Shown here one piece after another: positions 7,212 through 14,875 of a stretch of 57,744 nucleotides of DNA; the first letter of the stretch is position 1, and each line of letters begins with the position of its first letter. The DNA is taken from contig QCVD01000008.1 in NCBI GenBank assembly GCA_003208835.1, positions 1-57,744 on the forward strand, written 5' to 3'. The notes under the pieces are model-generated. The model ran no database searches. It was given only the letters and a program-made list of their open reading frames with translations, and was not told the origin of the DNA. This stretch comes from Synechococcus sp. AG-683-C23. GTDB lineage: Bacteria; Cyanobacteriota; Cyanobacteriia; PCC-6307; Cyanobiaceae. Made by a program: the position numbers and the translations under genes.

Positions 7212-7457
7212 TCAGCGCTCTTCAACTATATCGCTATTAAAAACCCATTCACGATTCACCATCGAGAAACGCCATTTAAATCTGGCAGCGGGAAGAGCAT
7301 TCATAGTCCCAAAGCCCTCGTAGCCCACTTCACCGTCATCAGAGTCGATCAACTAGCTGCTGGTGGCTTTGATGGAATCGCCATTGACCGTAGTGATTTG
7401 TTTGACCTTCTGTCCTAGTTCACTCTCAATGCACCCTTTGAGTTTTGCTGGTGTCAT
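7212..7457 (-). pseudogene. Small hypothetical gene with one internal TAG
   Basis: The 82-codon frame begins MTPAKLKGCIESELGQKVKQ, runs to SIKATSS, meets TAG at 7353-7355, and continues in the same phase LIDSDDGEVGYEGFGT to a TGA. Both halves look coding, and together they resemble a compact single-domain protein. A single base change from Gln or Trp would explain the stop. It is one of several genes here broken by a lone amber codon. No family was recognised. Confidence 0.5.
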
Positions 7458-7550
7458 AACCACGACCCTACTCTCGAAAACCTAGGCCTCTTCTATCAAT
7501 AGTGCGTGGCACGGTTCTCGATCGCATCTCTATTAACGCAGTGCATCTCA

Positions 7551-7670
7551 TCAGGCATAAGGAACAGACGCTTCTCTGCTGTAGGTGATACTGATGTCAT
7601 TGATGAACTTGGAAGCCAAGTCGGAGTTGAGATAATACAGATCTTGACGAGCCGCACTGGTCTGAGCCAT
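7551..7670 (-). CDS. Possible 39-residue protein
   Basis: The short frame begins MAQTSAARQDLYYLNSDLA and ends EASVPYA. Composition and the lack of stops suggest coding, but there is no clear ribosome binding site and no family was recognised. Confidence 0.3.
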   Translation of the reverse strand: MAQTSAARQDLYYLNSDLASKFINDISITYSREASVPYA

Positions 7671-7700
7671 TCGATACCGATGAAATATTAGTTGGGCATA

Positions 7701-7910
7701 CTAATTACTAAGTCCGAATTGAGTTAGCACCCATTCCCTCATTCCTTCTTTGGTTGCCTCATAACCCCAGAGTTCGTTCGCATAGTTACTCCATACTGAA
7801 TTAAATTGCTCATTGATCTCTTCAGTCGTTCCACAATTCCACACATCATAGAACTCAAAAAAGACTAGATGATCAATTACAAATTCGTCGAGCTCTAGAT
7901 TGCTAAACAT
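7701..7910 (-). CDS. Hypothetical acidic protein
   Basis: The 69-residue protein begins MFSNLELDEFVIDHLVFFEF and ends EWVLTQFGLSN. It is rich in aromatic and acidic residues and looks helical. A TTG four codons upstream (7922) is an alternative start. It lies 59 bases downstream of the psaL-like gene on the same strand, so co-transcription is possible. No family was recognised. Confidence 0.5.
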   Translation of the reverse strand: MFSNLELDEFVIDHLVFFEFYDVWNCGTTEEINEQFNSVWSNYANELWGYEATKEGMREWVLTQFGLSN

Positions 7911-7969
7911 CGTAGGGTCCAAGCCTTTATGTAATTAACGATATTTGACCTATTAAATCATTGCAAATT

Positions 7970-8470
7970 TTATCGCACAAAAAATACTTCATACAGGCTC
8001 CTAACAAGTGAGTTGGTATAAACAAACCATGCGAAGGCTGCTCCACCAGATCCACCCAGCCAAAATCCACTCGTAAACTCCATCCACGATTCACTATTAA
8101 AAAGATCACTAGGAGGATTGATGACAGTAGGATTAGAAGGTGGGGAATAAAACCTTCCATCGGACTGGCCTTGTCCATATAAAAAGAATAAAAACACAAG
8201 AATATGAATTGCCCCGAAGGTAGACATCAAACCTATACTTGCAAACACATCACTATTACGCATTGGTCCTAATGTCGTAAATGGGCCATAGAGAACATAC
8301 CCAAAAGAAGCTCCCAGTTGTACACCCCTTACATAAGGTGAAACTCCTGGTCGATAAACAGGAAGATTGCTTATCAGATTTTTTATGAATATATTGCTGT
8401 TTACGGGTGTGACTAAATCTCCGGCGCAAGGATCCGAAAATGGCTTTACAATACCTTTACTATAATCCAT
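7970..8470 (-). CDS. psaL: Divergent photosystem I subunit XI (PsaL-like)
   Basis: The 166-residue protein is a clear PsaL relative. DLVTPVNSN matches the usual DLxTPISxS start. NLPVYRPGVSPYVRGVQLG and YVLYGPFTTLGPMRNSD match the conserved NLPAYRxGLSPxxRGLExG and GPWVKLGPLRxSD. Membrane segments follow at about 88-110 and 135-155. FTSGFWLGGSGGAAFAWF matches the last helix. PsaL joins PSI monomers into trimers at the thylakoid. The sequence is much more diverged than expected for a housekeeping copy: it has a GRFYSPPSNPTVINPPS insert and no psaI beside it. It lies in an accessory region between two direct repeats. I take it to be a paralogue; the standard psaL is not in this window. The ATG was preferred over an upstream TTG at 8479. 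Confidence 0.85.
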   Translation of the reverse strand: MDYSKGIVKPFSDPCAGDLVTPVNSNIFIKNLISNLPVYRPGVSPYVRGVQLGASFGYVLYGPFTTLGPMRNSDVFASIGLMSTFGAIHILVFLFFLYGQGQSDGRFYSPPSNPTVINPPSDLFNSESWMEFTSGFWLGGSGGAAFAWFVYTNSLVRSLYEVFFVR

Positions 8471-8710
8471 AGGAAACAATATTTATCTTCAAACATATAG
8501 CGAGAGAAGAGCAAAGATGAATGACTTGTTACGAGCCCGCAAGTAAAAATCACCAGAGAGCGAGAGATTTGATACATAATCGACCAGGAATTAGTTTAAT
8601 TATTAATTTAGGCTAGAATTGTATTGGTTTAATTATAATTAGTCACACGAAGTGATCACATTGCGCCCCGCTTCTACGGTTGGCTCGCATTCGCGTACGA
8701 AAACCTTGAG

Positions 8711-8842
8711 ATGAGCAATCTCATTGCTATAGCCATTGCACTGAACGGCTTGATGTCAATTATGTTTTTCATGGTGGCATCTCTTAACACCGATACAAAG
8801 GGTCTGATTGGTTCAGCAGTTAGAAAATTTGATGACGATTAA
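8711..8842 (+). CDS. Small single-pass membrane protein, 43 residues
   Basis: The frame encodes MSNLIAIAIALNGLMSIMFF followed by MVASLNTDTKGLIGS and the acidic tail KFDDD. One hydrophobic helix (about 4-24) and a short charged tail are typical of picocyanobacterial thylakoid or plasma membrane peptides. The Shine-Dalgarno is weak (cttgag). The role is unknown; it is divergent from the psaL-like gene. Confidence 0.55.
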   Translation: MSNLIAIAIALNGLMSIMFFMVASLNTDTKGLIGSAVRKFDDD

Positions 8843-8956
8843 CCCGCATCGATCCGGAAGTTAGGACGCTGGGGCAAAGCATCCGTCACTGGGTCATTGG
8901 CAGCGGTTGTCGCGGTGGTTTCCAGCTTTTTTTGTACACAACATGACCCACTCCCA

Positions 8957-9351
8957 TGCCGATGAAGAACACAGCGCATGCCTTTGGGCTAGCTGGCGCA
9001 CCTCATCTTGCTCAGGATCTTGAGCTTCGGGATGCTGCACCTGAACGTATTTCGTAAAGTCAGGTCGAATTGGCGGCTCAGAGAGTGGATCAGTCCCATG
9101 TTGAAACTGCTCAGTTGCATGACCGGCCGGAGACGGACAGTTGGGTACTAATGCGTCATATCCATGAGCAAGGCTTCCGAGACGATGGATGCACATGGCA
9201 ATGGGCCAAGCAACATGGAACCAGGAGTATTCGAACCATGGGATCAAAGATGTTTGCTGAAGCTGTTCAGGAGTTAGTCACTCTTGGCTATGGGACAGTG
9301 AAGTTGGAGAAACCTCTCACTTATCGCTCTCTAAAAGAGATGGCGAAGTAG
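8957..9351 (+). pseudogene. Remnant of a larger gene, possibly phage-type
   Basis: A frame reading FGLAGAPHLAQDLELRDAA is stopped by TAA near 9050 and continues without a shift. The continuation includes RHIHEQGFRDDGCTWQWAKQ, and it ends GYGTVKLEKPLTYRSLKEMAK at 9351. The tail has the look of the C-terminal part of phage or plasmid replication proteins, but no family can be named. A strong terminator lies about 80 bases downstream on the same strand. A TTG or ATG within the second half could still allow a short product. Confidence 0.4.
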
Positions 9352-9428
9352 TCACGTCGAAGCATTCGTAGCGATACGGAACGGGATCGGATAACCGCGA
9401 GATGTCCTGGTTTGTGTAAGTGCAGTCC

Positions 9429-9462
9429 AGCCCGAGGGAGTGATAATCCCTCGGGCTTTTAT
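9429..9462 (+). terminator. Rho-independent terminator
   Basis: Perfect stem agcccgaggga/tccctcgggct with a 7-base loop, followed by tttta. The stem is the same as that of the minus-strand terminator at 4415-4451. Confidence 0.88.
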
Positions 9463-9650
9463 TGATGCAATTGGTTGAATACCTAAATGGGTGAGAGCAG
9501 GGCACTGATTACCGCCCGCATGGGTGATGTGGTTGTGATTGATCTGGGCGATTGTTTATTAGTTAAGTGAATGACCTCTTAAACCAACACCAAAACAATG
9601 ATTAATGCCGTATTGATCTTCTCTTGGATTTTTGCTTTCTATATAATGGC
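9450..9650 (+). repeat. About 190-bp direct repeat, copy B
   Basis: Counterpart of 6860-7060. Here the embedded small frame is intact at its start (MINAVLIFSWIFAFYIMAD, from 9598) but runs straight into an unrelated-looking sequence, giving the chimeric gene at 9598-10158. The two copies are in the same orientation, so recombination between them would remove about 2.6 kb. Confidence 0.75.
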
Positions 9651-10158
9651 TGATCAGAGGCCTGATTCAACCAAGACGATTCTAAAAAAAGCTTTTTTGA
9701 GTAACTTCTCAAATATAAGGACCTTGCGCATGAAAGGACTTAGAAGACAATTCTGGAAGGATAAAAGTTTCTGGGAATTAAGCCAAGATCATTTAAATTT
9801 CATCCTAGAACTAGATACGACATGCCCATTAATAGCAGAAAACCTAATACTACTTCCAGCCTTTATCAAAGATTTCGACCGGATTCTTGTTGTTTATTTA
9901 TACACGCCAATTGAGGTCTGGATTGAACGAATCCGCGAAAGACGCCTTAATGGCTTTAAAAGAAGTAACCATGTAAATCAAATCCTCAAGGCACATCAGA
10001 CGACTAGACAAAAAGCATCTAGAGCTCAACGTCTTTATTATGATCGCTATTCTAATTTTGAGTACTATTTCAGTGGGCTCGGCGTGAAAAAGCAAATGTG
10101 TATTAATACGATTGAATCTGTAGCCCTTGCCAAATCTTACCCATTCAATTGTAAATAG
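9598..10158 (+). CDS. Chimeric ORF: small membrane peptide joined to the C-terminal part of a kinase-like protein
   Basis: The 186-residue frame starts with a hydrophobic leader MINAVLIFSWIFAFYIMAD shared with the direct repeat copy at 7001. From about residue 50 it continues as a soluble domain with ILVVYLYTPIEVWIERIRER. That segment is typical of the Lid/R-loop part of small P-loop nucleotide or sugar kinases. The Walker A loop that should precede it is absent, so the kinase piece is 5'-truncated and probably inactive. The junction suggests a deletion or recombination between the repeat and a kinase gene. No ribosome binding site is evident. Confidence 0.5.
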   Translation: MINAVLIFSWIFAFYIMADQRPDSTKTILKKAFLSNFSNIRTLRMKGLRRQFWKDKSFWELSQDHLNFILELDTTCPLIAENLILLPAFIKDFDRILVVYLYTPIEVWIERIRERRLNGFKRSNHVNQILKAHQTTRQKASRAQRLYYDRYSNFEYYFSGLGVKKQMCINTIESVALAKSYPFNCK

Positions 10159-10517
10159 CTACTGCATCGCAAGACGGAGTTTTTATTGCAATGGGACTAC
10201 TTCTAACAGTTGCCATCAGTAATGACAGTCAACACAAAAATGATATTAGTCCTGCTGCAAGAACTGCGATTGGCACGATGAGCTAATGACGCGGAGAGCT
10301 TTAAAGGATGGCTTGCTCTCGGTCTTGAAGAGCTCAGAAGGCAACAGCAATATCTGCCCTGGAACGACGTCGTTACTGAGTAACGACGACCAATCAATTC
10401 ATCCCATTTGATTTTGGGAATAACCCAATCCCAGAAAACATGGTCGCCCACCACCGGTCAAACGAACAGACTCGGAGTGCGATTCATGAAAGATTGCTCC
10501 CATCGCTTCCCAATCCC
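10159..10517. other. Stretch with only a short coding remnant
   Basis: A plus-strand piece reading NDAESFKGWLALGLEELRRQ and ending WNDVVTE-stop at about 10,383 looks coding but has a stop just upstream and no start. It is probably the end of a lost gene. Nothing else was recognised. Confidence 0.4.
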
Positions 10518-10907
10518 ATGGCAGTTTTTGATCAAACCACACCCTTCATGCTGCTGGCTCGTATCCATGTGAAGACTGGATGCATCGATGCTTATTTAGA
10601 GCTTGCACGAGCTACCGATGCAGCAGTTCAGGCGTCTGAACCGGGCATGATCCACCACACCTTTGACCAGGATCCGGAGGATCCTCAGACATTTGTTTGG
10701 TCAGAGGTCTATGCCAACGACGAGGCTTTCAGCGCACATGTCTCCAATCCCCCTGTCCAGGACTACCTCCAAAAGCATGCTGAACTTGGCGATAGCTTCA
10801 GCATTGAGGTTTACGGCACTGTCGCCGATGAATGCCGAAGACTGATGGAGTCCTTTGGGCTGCCTCTCAAAATTTTCGAAACCAAGCTGGGTTACAGCAG
10901 GGTCTGA
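10518..10907 (+). CDS. Antibiotic biosynthesis monooxygenase (ABM)-domain protein
   Basis: The 129-residue protein has the short dimeric alpha-beta ABM fold pattern. FMLLARIHVKTGCIDAYLEL gives the first strand and helix. PGMIHHTFDQDPEDPQTFVW gives the next two strands, with a His that often sits in the pocket. The segment VYANDEAFSAHVSNPPVQDY gives the second helix. Members include YgiN-like quinol monooxygenases and many stress proteins of unknown substrate. A closely related but broken copy lies at 12,799-13,127. The ATG at 10,518 was preferred over one at 10,440 because homology begins there. Confidence 0.75.
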   Translation: MAVFDQTTPFMLLARIHVKTGCIDAYLELARATDAAVQASEPGMIHHTFDQDPEDPQTFVWSEVYANDEAFSAHVSNPPVQDYLQKHAELGDSFSIEVYGTVADECRRLMESFGLPLKIFETKLGYSRV

Positions 10908-11003
10908 TCGAATGCCTTTGCACCAACTCGCCACTGATTGAGATGGCTAACGACTAACGCCCCCATTTTCATTTAAATCATCAATTTGGGGGGCTCATTC
11001 TTC

Positions 11004-11345
11004 TCAGAATTTCCTGGGGTATGGCGCATTCCCAGCGAGCTCCACGTCGATTTCTCTACAAATATTCATCCACGCGCCTAACCCAAAGTTCACACCCATT
11101 GGACCATCGATGAACTCCTGAAACTCTTCGGCACTGATTCCTTCGCGGACTTCCCAGATGCAGAATGCAGGGCCTTCAGGTCCAATCGGAGAGAAGGAGT
11201 GGTTAAAAAAGCCAGCCTAAAGATTTTTAGCAACCGCTTCATCCCAACCACCACCAGGAGACATGGCTAGTTGGGCTGTCTCCCACCACGTCTCCGACTT
11301 ACCGATGCGGAACTCGTGTTGAACATGAAAGGACTTGGAAGCCAC
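11004..11345 (-). pseudogene. Hypothetical protein gene with one internal TAG
   Basis: From a GTG at 11,345, with aagga 9 bases upstream, the frame reads MVASKSFHVQHEFRIGKSET and continues to DEAVAKNL. It meets TAG at 11,217-11,219 and resumes in the same phase: AGFFNHSFSPIGPEGPAFC, then WEVREGISAEEFQEFIDGP, to TGA. The joined product of 113 residues is coherent, with no other defect. It looks like a small alpha-beta dimeric protein related to ABM-type or DUF3303-type families, but the family is not certain. The single amber may be a real nonsense mutation. Confidence 0.6.
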
Positions 11346-11916
11346 CGTTTGATTTCCTTACCTGCCACATGATGACTGATTACTTCCCACATCTGGTAAC
11401 CAATGATTTAGGATCCTCATCGCTATCCGTGTAGTTCATCCAATTCAATCGACATTCCCATCGCAAAGGTCTCCATGGGATTTAAAACGAGAGATCTAGG
11501 CAATTGGTGAGCATGGAGACTTCACTGAACTAAGAAAGGTCATCAGCTTGTCCGACCCTGAAGCTATGCAATGGAACACGACGTTCGCACCCAAATGAAG
11601 CACTACAGTCCATGGACTGGTAGGGCAGGAGCCTCGATGCAGCGCTTGCTGCAGCTAACTAGAGGCACATAGCAGGGGTTGTCTGATGGTTCAGATCAGA
11701 TTGCATCGGGCTGCGATTGAGGAAGGTACGGGTCCTGACGTGATGACGTTAGCAGTGGATGCCATTTGGTAGAGCTGATTATAAACAATCAATAATACTA
11801 AGCGCCTTCTTATCTCCTATAAAAAAATAAATAGAATAAATACCTAAACCTCCACAATGGATTCACAACTCTTGCAGGAGAGCGATCTAGAAAGGACGTA
11901 AGGAGTTAGTGATTTT
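11346..11916. other. Stretch without an intact gene
   Basis: On the minus strand at about 11,360-11,450, two out-of-phase pieces (MNYTDSDEDPKSLVT and MWEVISHHVAGKEIKRWL) look like a frameshifted small gene. The rest, including the roughly 300 bases before the oxidase-like gene, shows no coding signal, repeat or hairpin that I could support. Confidence 0.4.
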
Positions 11917-12540
11917 ATGGAAACTAAAACGAGAAAGGCCGAGGTTGCTCACAAAATCATTGAAACAGGAGAGAGCCTGTTGAATGTTGTTTGGGGCAAG
12001 GCTGACGCGAGAAGGGCAGCATCACTGGAGATCATCGCTCGCACTGCTTACACAGCAGAAGAGAGTGCTTGCCATTACCTGGAGACCATTGGACTAGATC
12101 GAGAAGGCAATATCAGAGAGACGTTGGAACTTGCTCGTTACCAAGACACCAACGAACAAACACACGAAGACATCTTTGCCAGAGACCTCAATGGATTGAA
12201 GAACTGGGGCGACAGGTTCTTGGCACGGCACATAGCCGTCATCATCTATTGGGTATTCGCCATCACCACCCTCATTGACCACGAACTCGCTGCTCTGTTG
12301 GGCGAGGCAGTCGAGGTTGAAGCCGTTGCCACTTACAAACGGATGTTGGTTGAGCAGTCGGATGAATGGCTGAACCAACCTGCTGTTCCTACTGCTGTTC
12401 GCTATTGGAATAAGCCAAACAGCATGTGGAAGGTAAGAGGTGACAACAAACCAGTATCAATGAGAGACGTTGTTGGATCCATCGTCAAAGATGAGGCAGA
12501 CCACGTCCATGCCAACTCCCAGAAGGCAGTTGCCTTTTAA
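11917..12540 (+). CDS. Alternative oxidase/plastid terminal oxidase-like diiron protein
   Basis: The 207-residue protein carries the four iron-ligand helices of alternative oxidases. HYLETIGL (E56) matches the LET box, and NEQTH (E80, H83) matches NERMH. EVEAVATY (about 133-140) matches the EEEAxxxY box, and KDEADHVH (E193, H196) matches RADEAHH. A hydrophobic stretch at about 104-122 would sit in the membrane interface. Such enzymes oxidise plastoquinol with O2 and relieve over-reduction, notably when photosystem I is limited by iron. The sequence is divergent from typical marine PTOX, so the substrate is inferred. The gene is single, with an A/T-rich upstream region. Confidence 0.82.
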   Translation: METKTRKAEVAHKIIETGESLLNVVWGKADARRAASLEIIARTAYTAEESACHYLETIGLDREGNIRETLELARYQDTNEQTHEDIFARDLNGLKNWGDRFLARHIAVIIYWVFAITTLIDHELAALLGEAVEVEAVATYKRMLVEQSDEWLNQPAVPTAVRYWNKPNSMWKVRGDNKPVSMRDVVGSIVKDEADHVHANSQKAVAF

Positions 12541-12798
12541 CTAGATAATTATGCTGATTGCTATCACTGCAGTCAGACGGATGCTCAGACACAACACCAT
12601 CGCAAACGGAGAGACATTACATAAGCAAGATAGCTGGAAGCAATGCTTGCCCCGCTTACCGGATAAAAAGACCAACACATCTCAGCTAGAATATTTAAAT
12701 CAATCTCCTCACTATTTGTGGGTTAATTGTTTAAGTCATGATTTCAGTCTGGTAAATACACAGGCTATTTCAAAGACCGTAAATGAAAGACCAGAGCT

Positions 12799-13127
12799 CT
12801 ACATGGCTTTCAAGCTTGGCTCGCCGTTGGTGCCGTAAAACTCAAGGCTGAATGATTCGCCGAGGCGTTGATGCTCCTTGAAATACTTGGCGATATGGGG
12901 GCATTTAAATACTCAAGGAACGCCTCATCGTTTACGAAAACCTCGGCCCAGATATAGGACAGTGGATCTTGTGGGTCCGATCCGAAGACATGGTGTGCTG
13001 TTCCAGATTCATGTTGCTGGACCAAATCATCTGTGGCTTTGCTCATGGAGATGTAGTCGTCCACGCAACAGGCTTTGATTTAGATCCGAGCCAGAACAAT
13101 GAAGGCAGATGGAGAAGGGGATGCCAT
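12799..13127 (-). pseudogene. ABM-domain protein, broken paralogue of the gene at 10,518
   Basis: From an ATG at 13,127 the frame reads MASPSPSAFIVLARI, then TAA, then IKACCVDDYISMSKATDD. It goes on through AEVFVNDEAFLEYLNAP to a run of five C where the phase shifts. The next phase continues IAKYFKEHQRLGESFSLEFY and ends SLKAM-stop. The parts align with the intact paralogue (AEVFVNDEAF against SEVYANDEAF; LGESFSLEFYG against LGDSFSIEVYG). One nonsense and one frameshift change make it a pseudogene unless both are sequencing errors. Confidence 0.75.
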
Positions 13128-13198
13128 TGCTTTAAAAAGTGCCGCAACATTATCAACCTCGATGTTGCCGCTACATCGCCACCAGCACCAACCGCTGT

Positions 13199-13420
13199 TC
13201 AGCCAGCAACAGGCTGCACATCCTTAAGAGCTTCCTGGAGTTGGTCCAGCAGCGCCTGACGCGCAACCTTCATCACGTTCAGCTGATCTTGTGTCATGCG
13301 TAGCTGTGCATCAGTGACCTGAAGACCCTGCACAAGATCTTTCGTTTGATCATCCAATGAATCAATGACGTATTGCTTCTCGCCAAGAGTGAGCAGAGGC
13401 TGCTTTGCTGAATCAGTCAC
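13199..13420 (-). CDS. Conserved hypothetical protein (DUF6447-like)
   Basis: The 73-residue protein begins MTDSAKQPLLTLGEKQYVID and then forms a helical, Gln/Asp-rich stretch (DAQLRMTQDQLNVMKVARQ) likely to be a coiled coil. It resembles small picocyanobacterial proteins grouped as DUF6447; that match is from memory of the pattern. The role is unknown. Confidence 0.65.
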   Translation of the reverse strand: MTDSAKQPLLTLGEKQYVIDSLDDQTKDLVQGLQVTDAQLRMTQDQLNVMKVARQALLDQLQEALKDVQPVAG

Positions 13421-13529
13421 ACGTTAAAGAGCGTGCATACTCATTTTGTAGACAATGGTCCAGCCTTAAAGGTGCTGATCACAGCCATTTCGCTGAGAGT
13501 TGCCTGAATGGGGATGCGCTGGGGGTGAT

Positions 13530-13545
13530 TTAGTCCTAGGACTAA
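13530..13545. promoter_or_regulatory. Perfect 16-bp palindrome upstream of the second metallothionein
   Basis: ttagtcctaggactaa is a perfect palindrome lying 20 bases before the metallothionein start, where a repressor would block transcription or the start site. It is a good candidate operator, but it does not match the SmtB or Fur consensus that I know, so the binding protein is open. Confidence 0.5.
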
Positions 13546-13565
13546 GGCAGTAGTAAGTCGGTCTT

Positions 13566-13724
13566 ATGTCAACTGCGAACCAACTATGCGCCTGTAAGCC
13601 TTGCAACTGCAGTGTTTTTCCGGAGAAGGCCGTCGAGAAAGAGGGCAAGGTCTATTGCTCTCAGCCTTGTGCTGATGGTCATGCCGGCCATGACCAATGC
13701 TGCTCTAGCTGCGAATGCTGTTGA
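13566..13724 (+). CDS. Bacterial metallothionein, SmtA/BmtA family (copy 2)
   Basis: The 52-residue protein has eleven cysteines. NQLCACKPCNCSVFPEKAV shows the same C-x-C-x2-C-x-C spacing as copy 1 and SmtA. YCSQPCADGHAGH gives the Cys/His finger, and the tail CCSSCECC closes the metal cluster. YCS-x-x-CADGH is nearly diagnostic for the family. It is expected to bind zinc, cadmium or copper in the cytoplasm. It follows a 16-bp palindrome. No regulator is adjacent. It differs from copy 1 in its tail (Cys-rich instead of CGCNC), which could alter metal preference. Confidence 0.92.
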   Translation: MSTANQLCACKPCNCSVFPEKAVEKEGKVYCSQPCADGHAGHDQCCSSCECC

Positions 13725-13927
13725 TCATTCGTAGCAACCCTGCATGGGTGCGGAGTCGATAGTCGGCGATAAGCACAGTGGGGATTTAGCTCATTTGATC
13801 CCCCTTAGATTGAGGCATGCAAACCAACAAGCGACTACAGATGGCTGATGGTATTAGTCGGCGAAAATGAAACTTGGGCAGAAGGAGAAGACAGCAACCT
13901 TGAAAGTAGTCTGTTGAATTGAACAAT

Positions 13928-14365
13928 ATGGACATTAGTGATTGCAATCCACCTAAGTGGCTAAAGCTCACACCGGACGCCTACAAGAGGGTCTTGAATC
14001 GAGAGGCACTGGGCCCGACGAAACGCGACCGCAGGCGCGGTGGTCGTTACCCAGTAAAAGAAGCTCTGGTGGCTGTTCACAACGCCTTTCACAATTTCGA
14101 TGGAACGGATCCCTATGACGGGATGCCTTTGGAGGGAGAGCAGCTCAAGCCAATAAACGGGAGCGATCGACTTAGCATCAACTTGACCTCCAAGAAACAT
14201 CTGAGAAGAATGCCCACCGTGGTGCATCTCCATCAAGAGCCAATTGCTGAATTTGAAATCTTGAGCCGCCAAACATATACGGCTAAAAACGAGATGACAG
14301 CAGATGATTATCTCAACCACTGCAAAGCAGTGGTGTCATTGAGCGAAACTACAACAAGTGAGTAA
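13928..14365 (+). CDS. Conserved hypothetical protein
   Basis: The 145-residue basic protein begins MDISDCNPPKWLKLTPDAY. Its sequence TKRDRRRGGRYPVKEAL suggests nucleic acid or phosphate binding. The stretches NPPKWLKLTPDAYKRVLNRE and HNAFHNFDGTDPYDGMPLEG point to a winged-helix or HNH-like fold, but no catalytic motif is certain. A TTG at 13,919 is an alternative start. No family is assigned. Confidence 0.6.
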   Translation: MDISDCNPPKWLKLTPDAYKRVLNREALGPTKRDRRRGGRYPVKEALVAVHNAFHNFDGTDPYDGMPLEGEQLKPINGSDRLSINLTSKKHLRRMPTVVHLHQEPIAEFEILSRQTYTAKNEMTADDYLNHCKAVVSLSETTTSE

Positions 14366-14439
14366 CAAAGACCTCAAATCAAAGGCTTTGTTTTCAACCA
14401 ATCGTCTGGTTCAACAGGAATAATGAATAAAACTGGAGG

Positions 14440-14664
14440 CTATAGCTCTTGACCCGGAGTGGAAGTAGCACTGGAATGTTTATCTCCCCTGCGTAGATAT
14501 GTTTCGTACCGATGAATCAACGCAAAATCAATCGGCAGACAACCTTGCCTCATCAAGAATACTTTTTCTGAAGTGTCGATCTCGACACCAAGTAGTTGTG
14601 ATTGATTGCTAATCCTGCGCTGAGACACGGAATTACGCTCTGCCTCAAATCTGATTCCGGCCAT
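14440..14664 (-). CDS. Possible hypothetical protein
   Basis: The 74-residue frame begins MAGIRFEAERNSVSQRRIS and contains SEKVFLMRQGCLPIDFALIH. It is intact and its composition is plausible, but no family or strong start signal supports it. It converges with the gene at 13,928. Confidence 0.35.
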   Translation of the reverse strand: MAGIRFEAERNSVSQRRISNQSQLLGVEIDTSEKVFLMRQGCLPIDFALIHRYETYLRRGDKHSSATSTPGQEL

Positions 14665-14875
14665 GCTTCTCAGTCGTTCAATACCAACATGATGACCAGA
14701 TAAAATTAATTTCTGATAAATGCGTGTTCTGTCTTAAGAATCGCAAGCCAATTGGAACAACTGTCTTGGCATGCCGTAGGCCATGGGATGTGTCACTTTT
14801 TCAATGTCTTGAAACCAAGGGAGTTGAATTCTTCCATAATATCGCAGCAAGGAACACAAGGATGTCCTAAAAATA

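Noticed and set aside
8894..9247. 117-codon minus frame
   Set aside because: The plus-strand frame here looks more coding and is followed by a terminator on its own strand.
12551..12838. 95-codon plus frame after the oxidase gene
   Set aside because: Low-complexity composition and overlap with the ABM pseudogene on the other strand.
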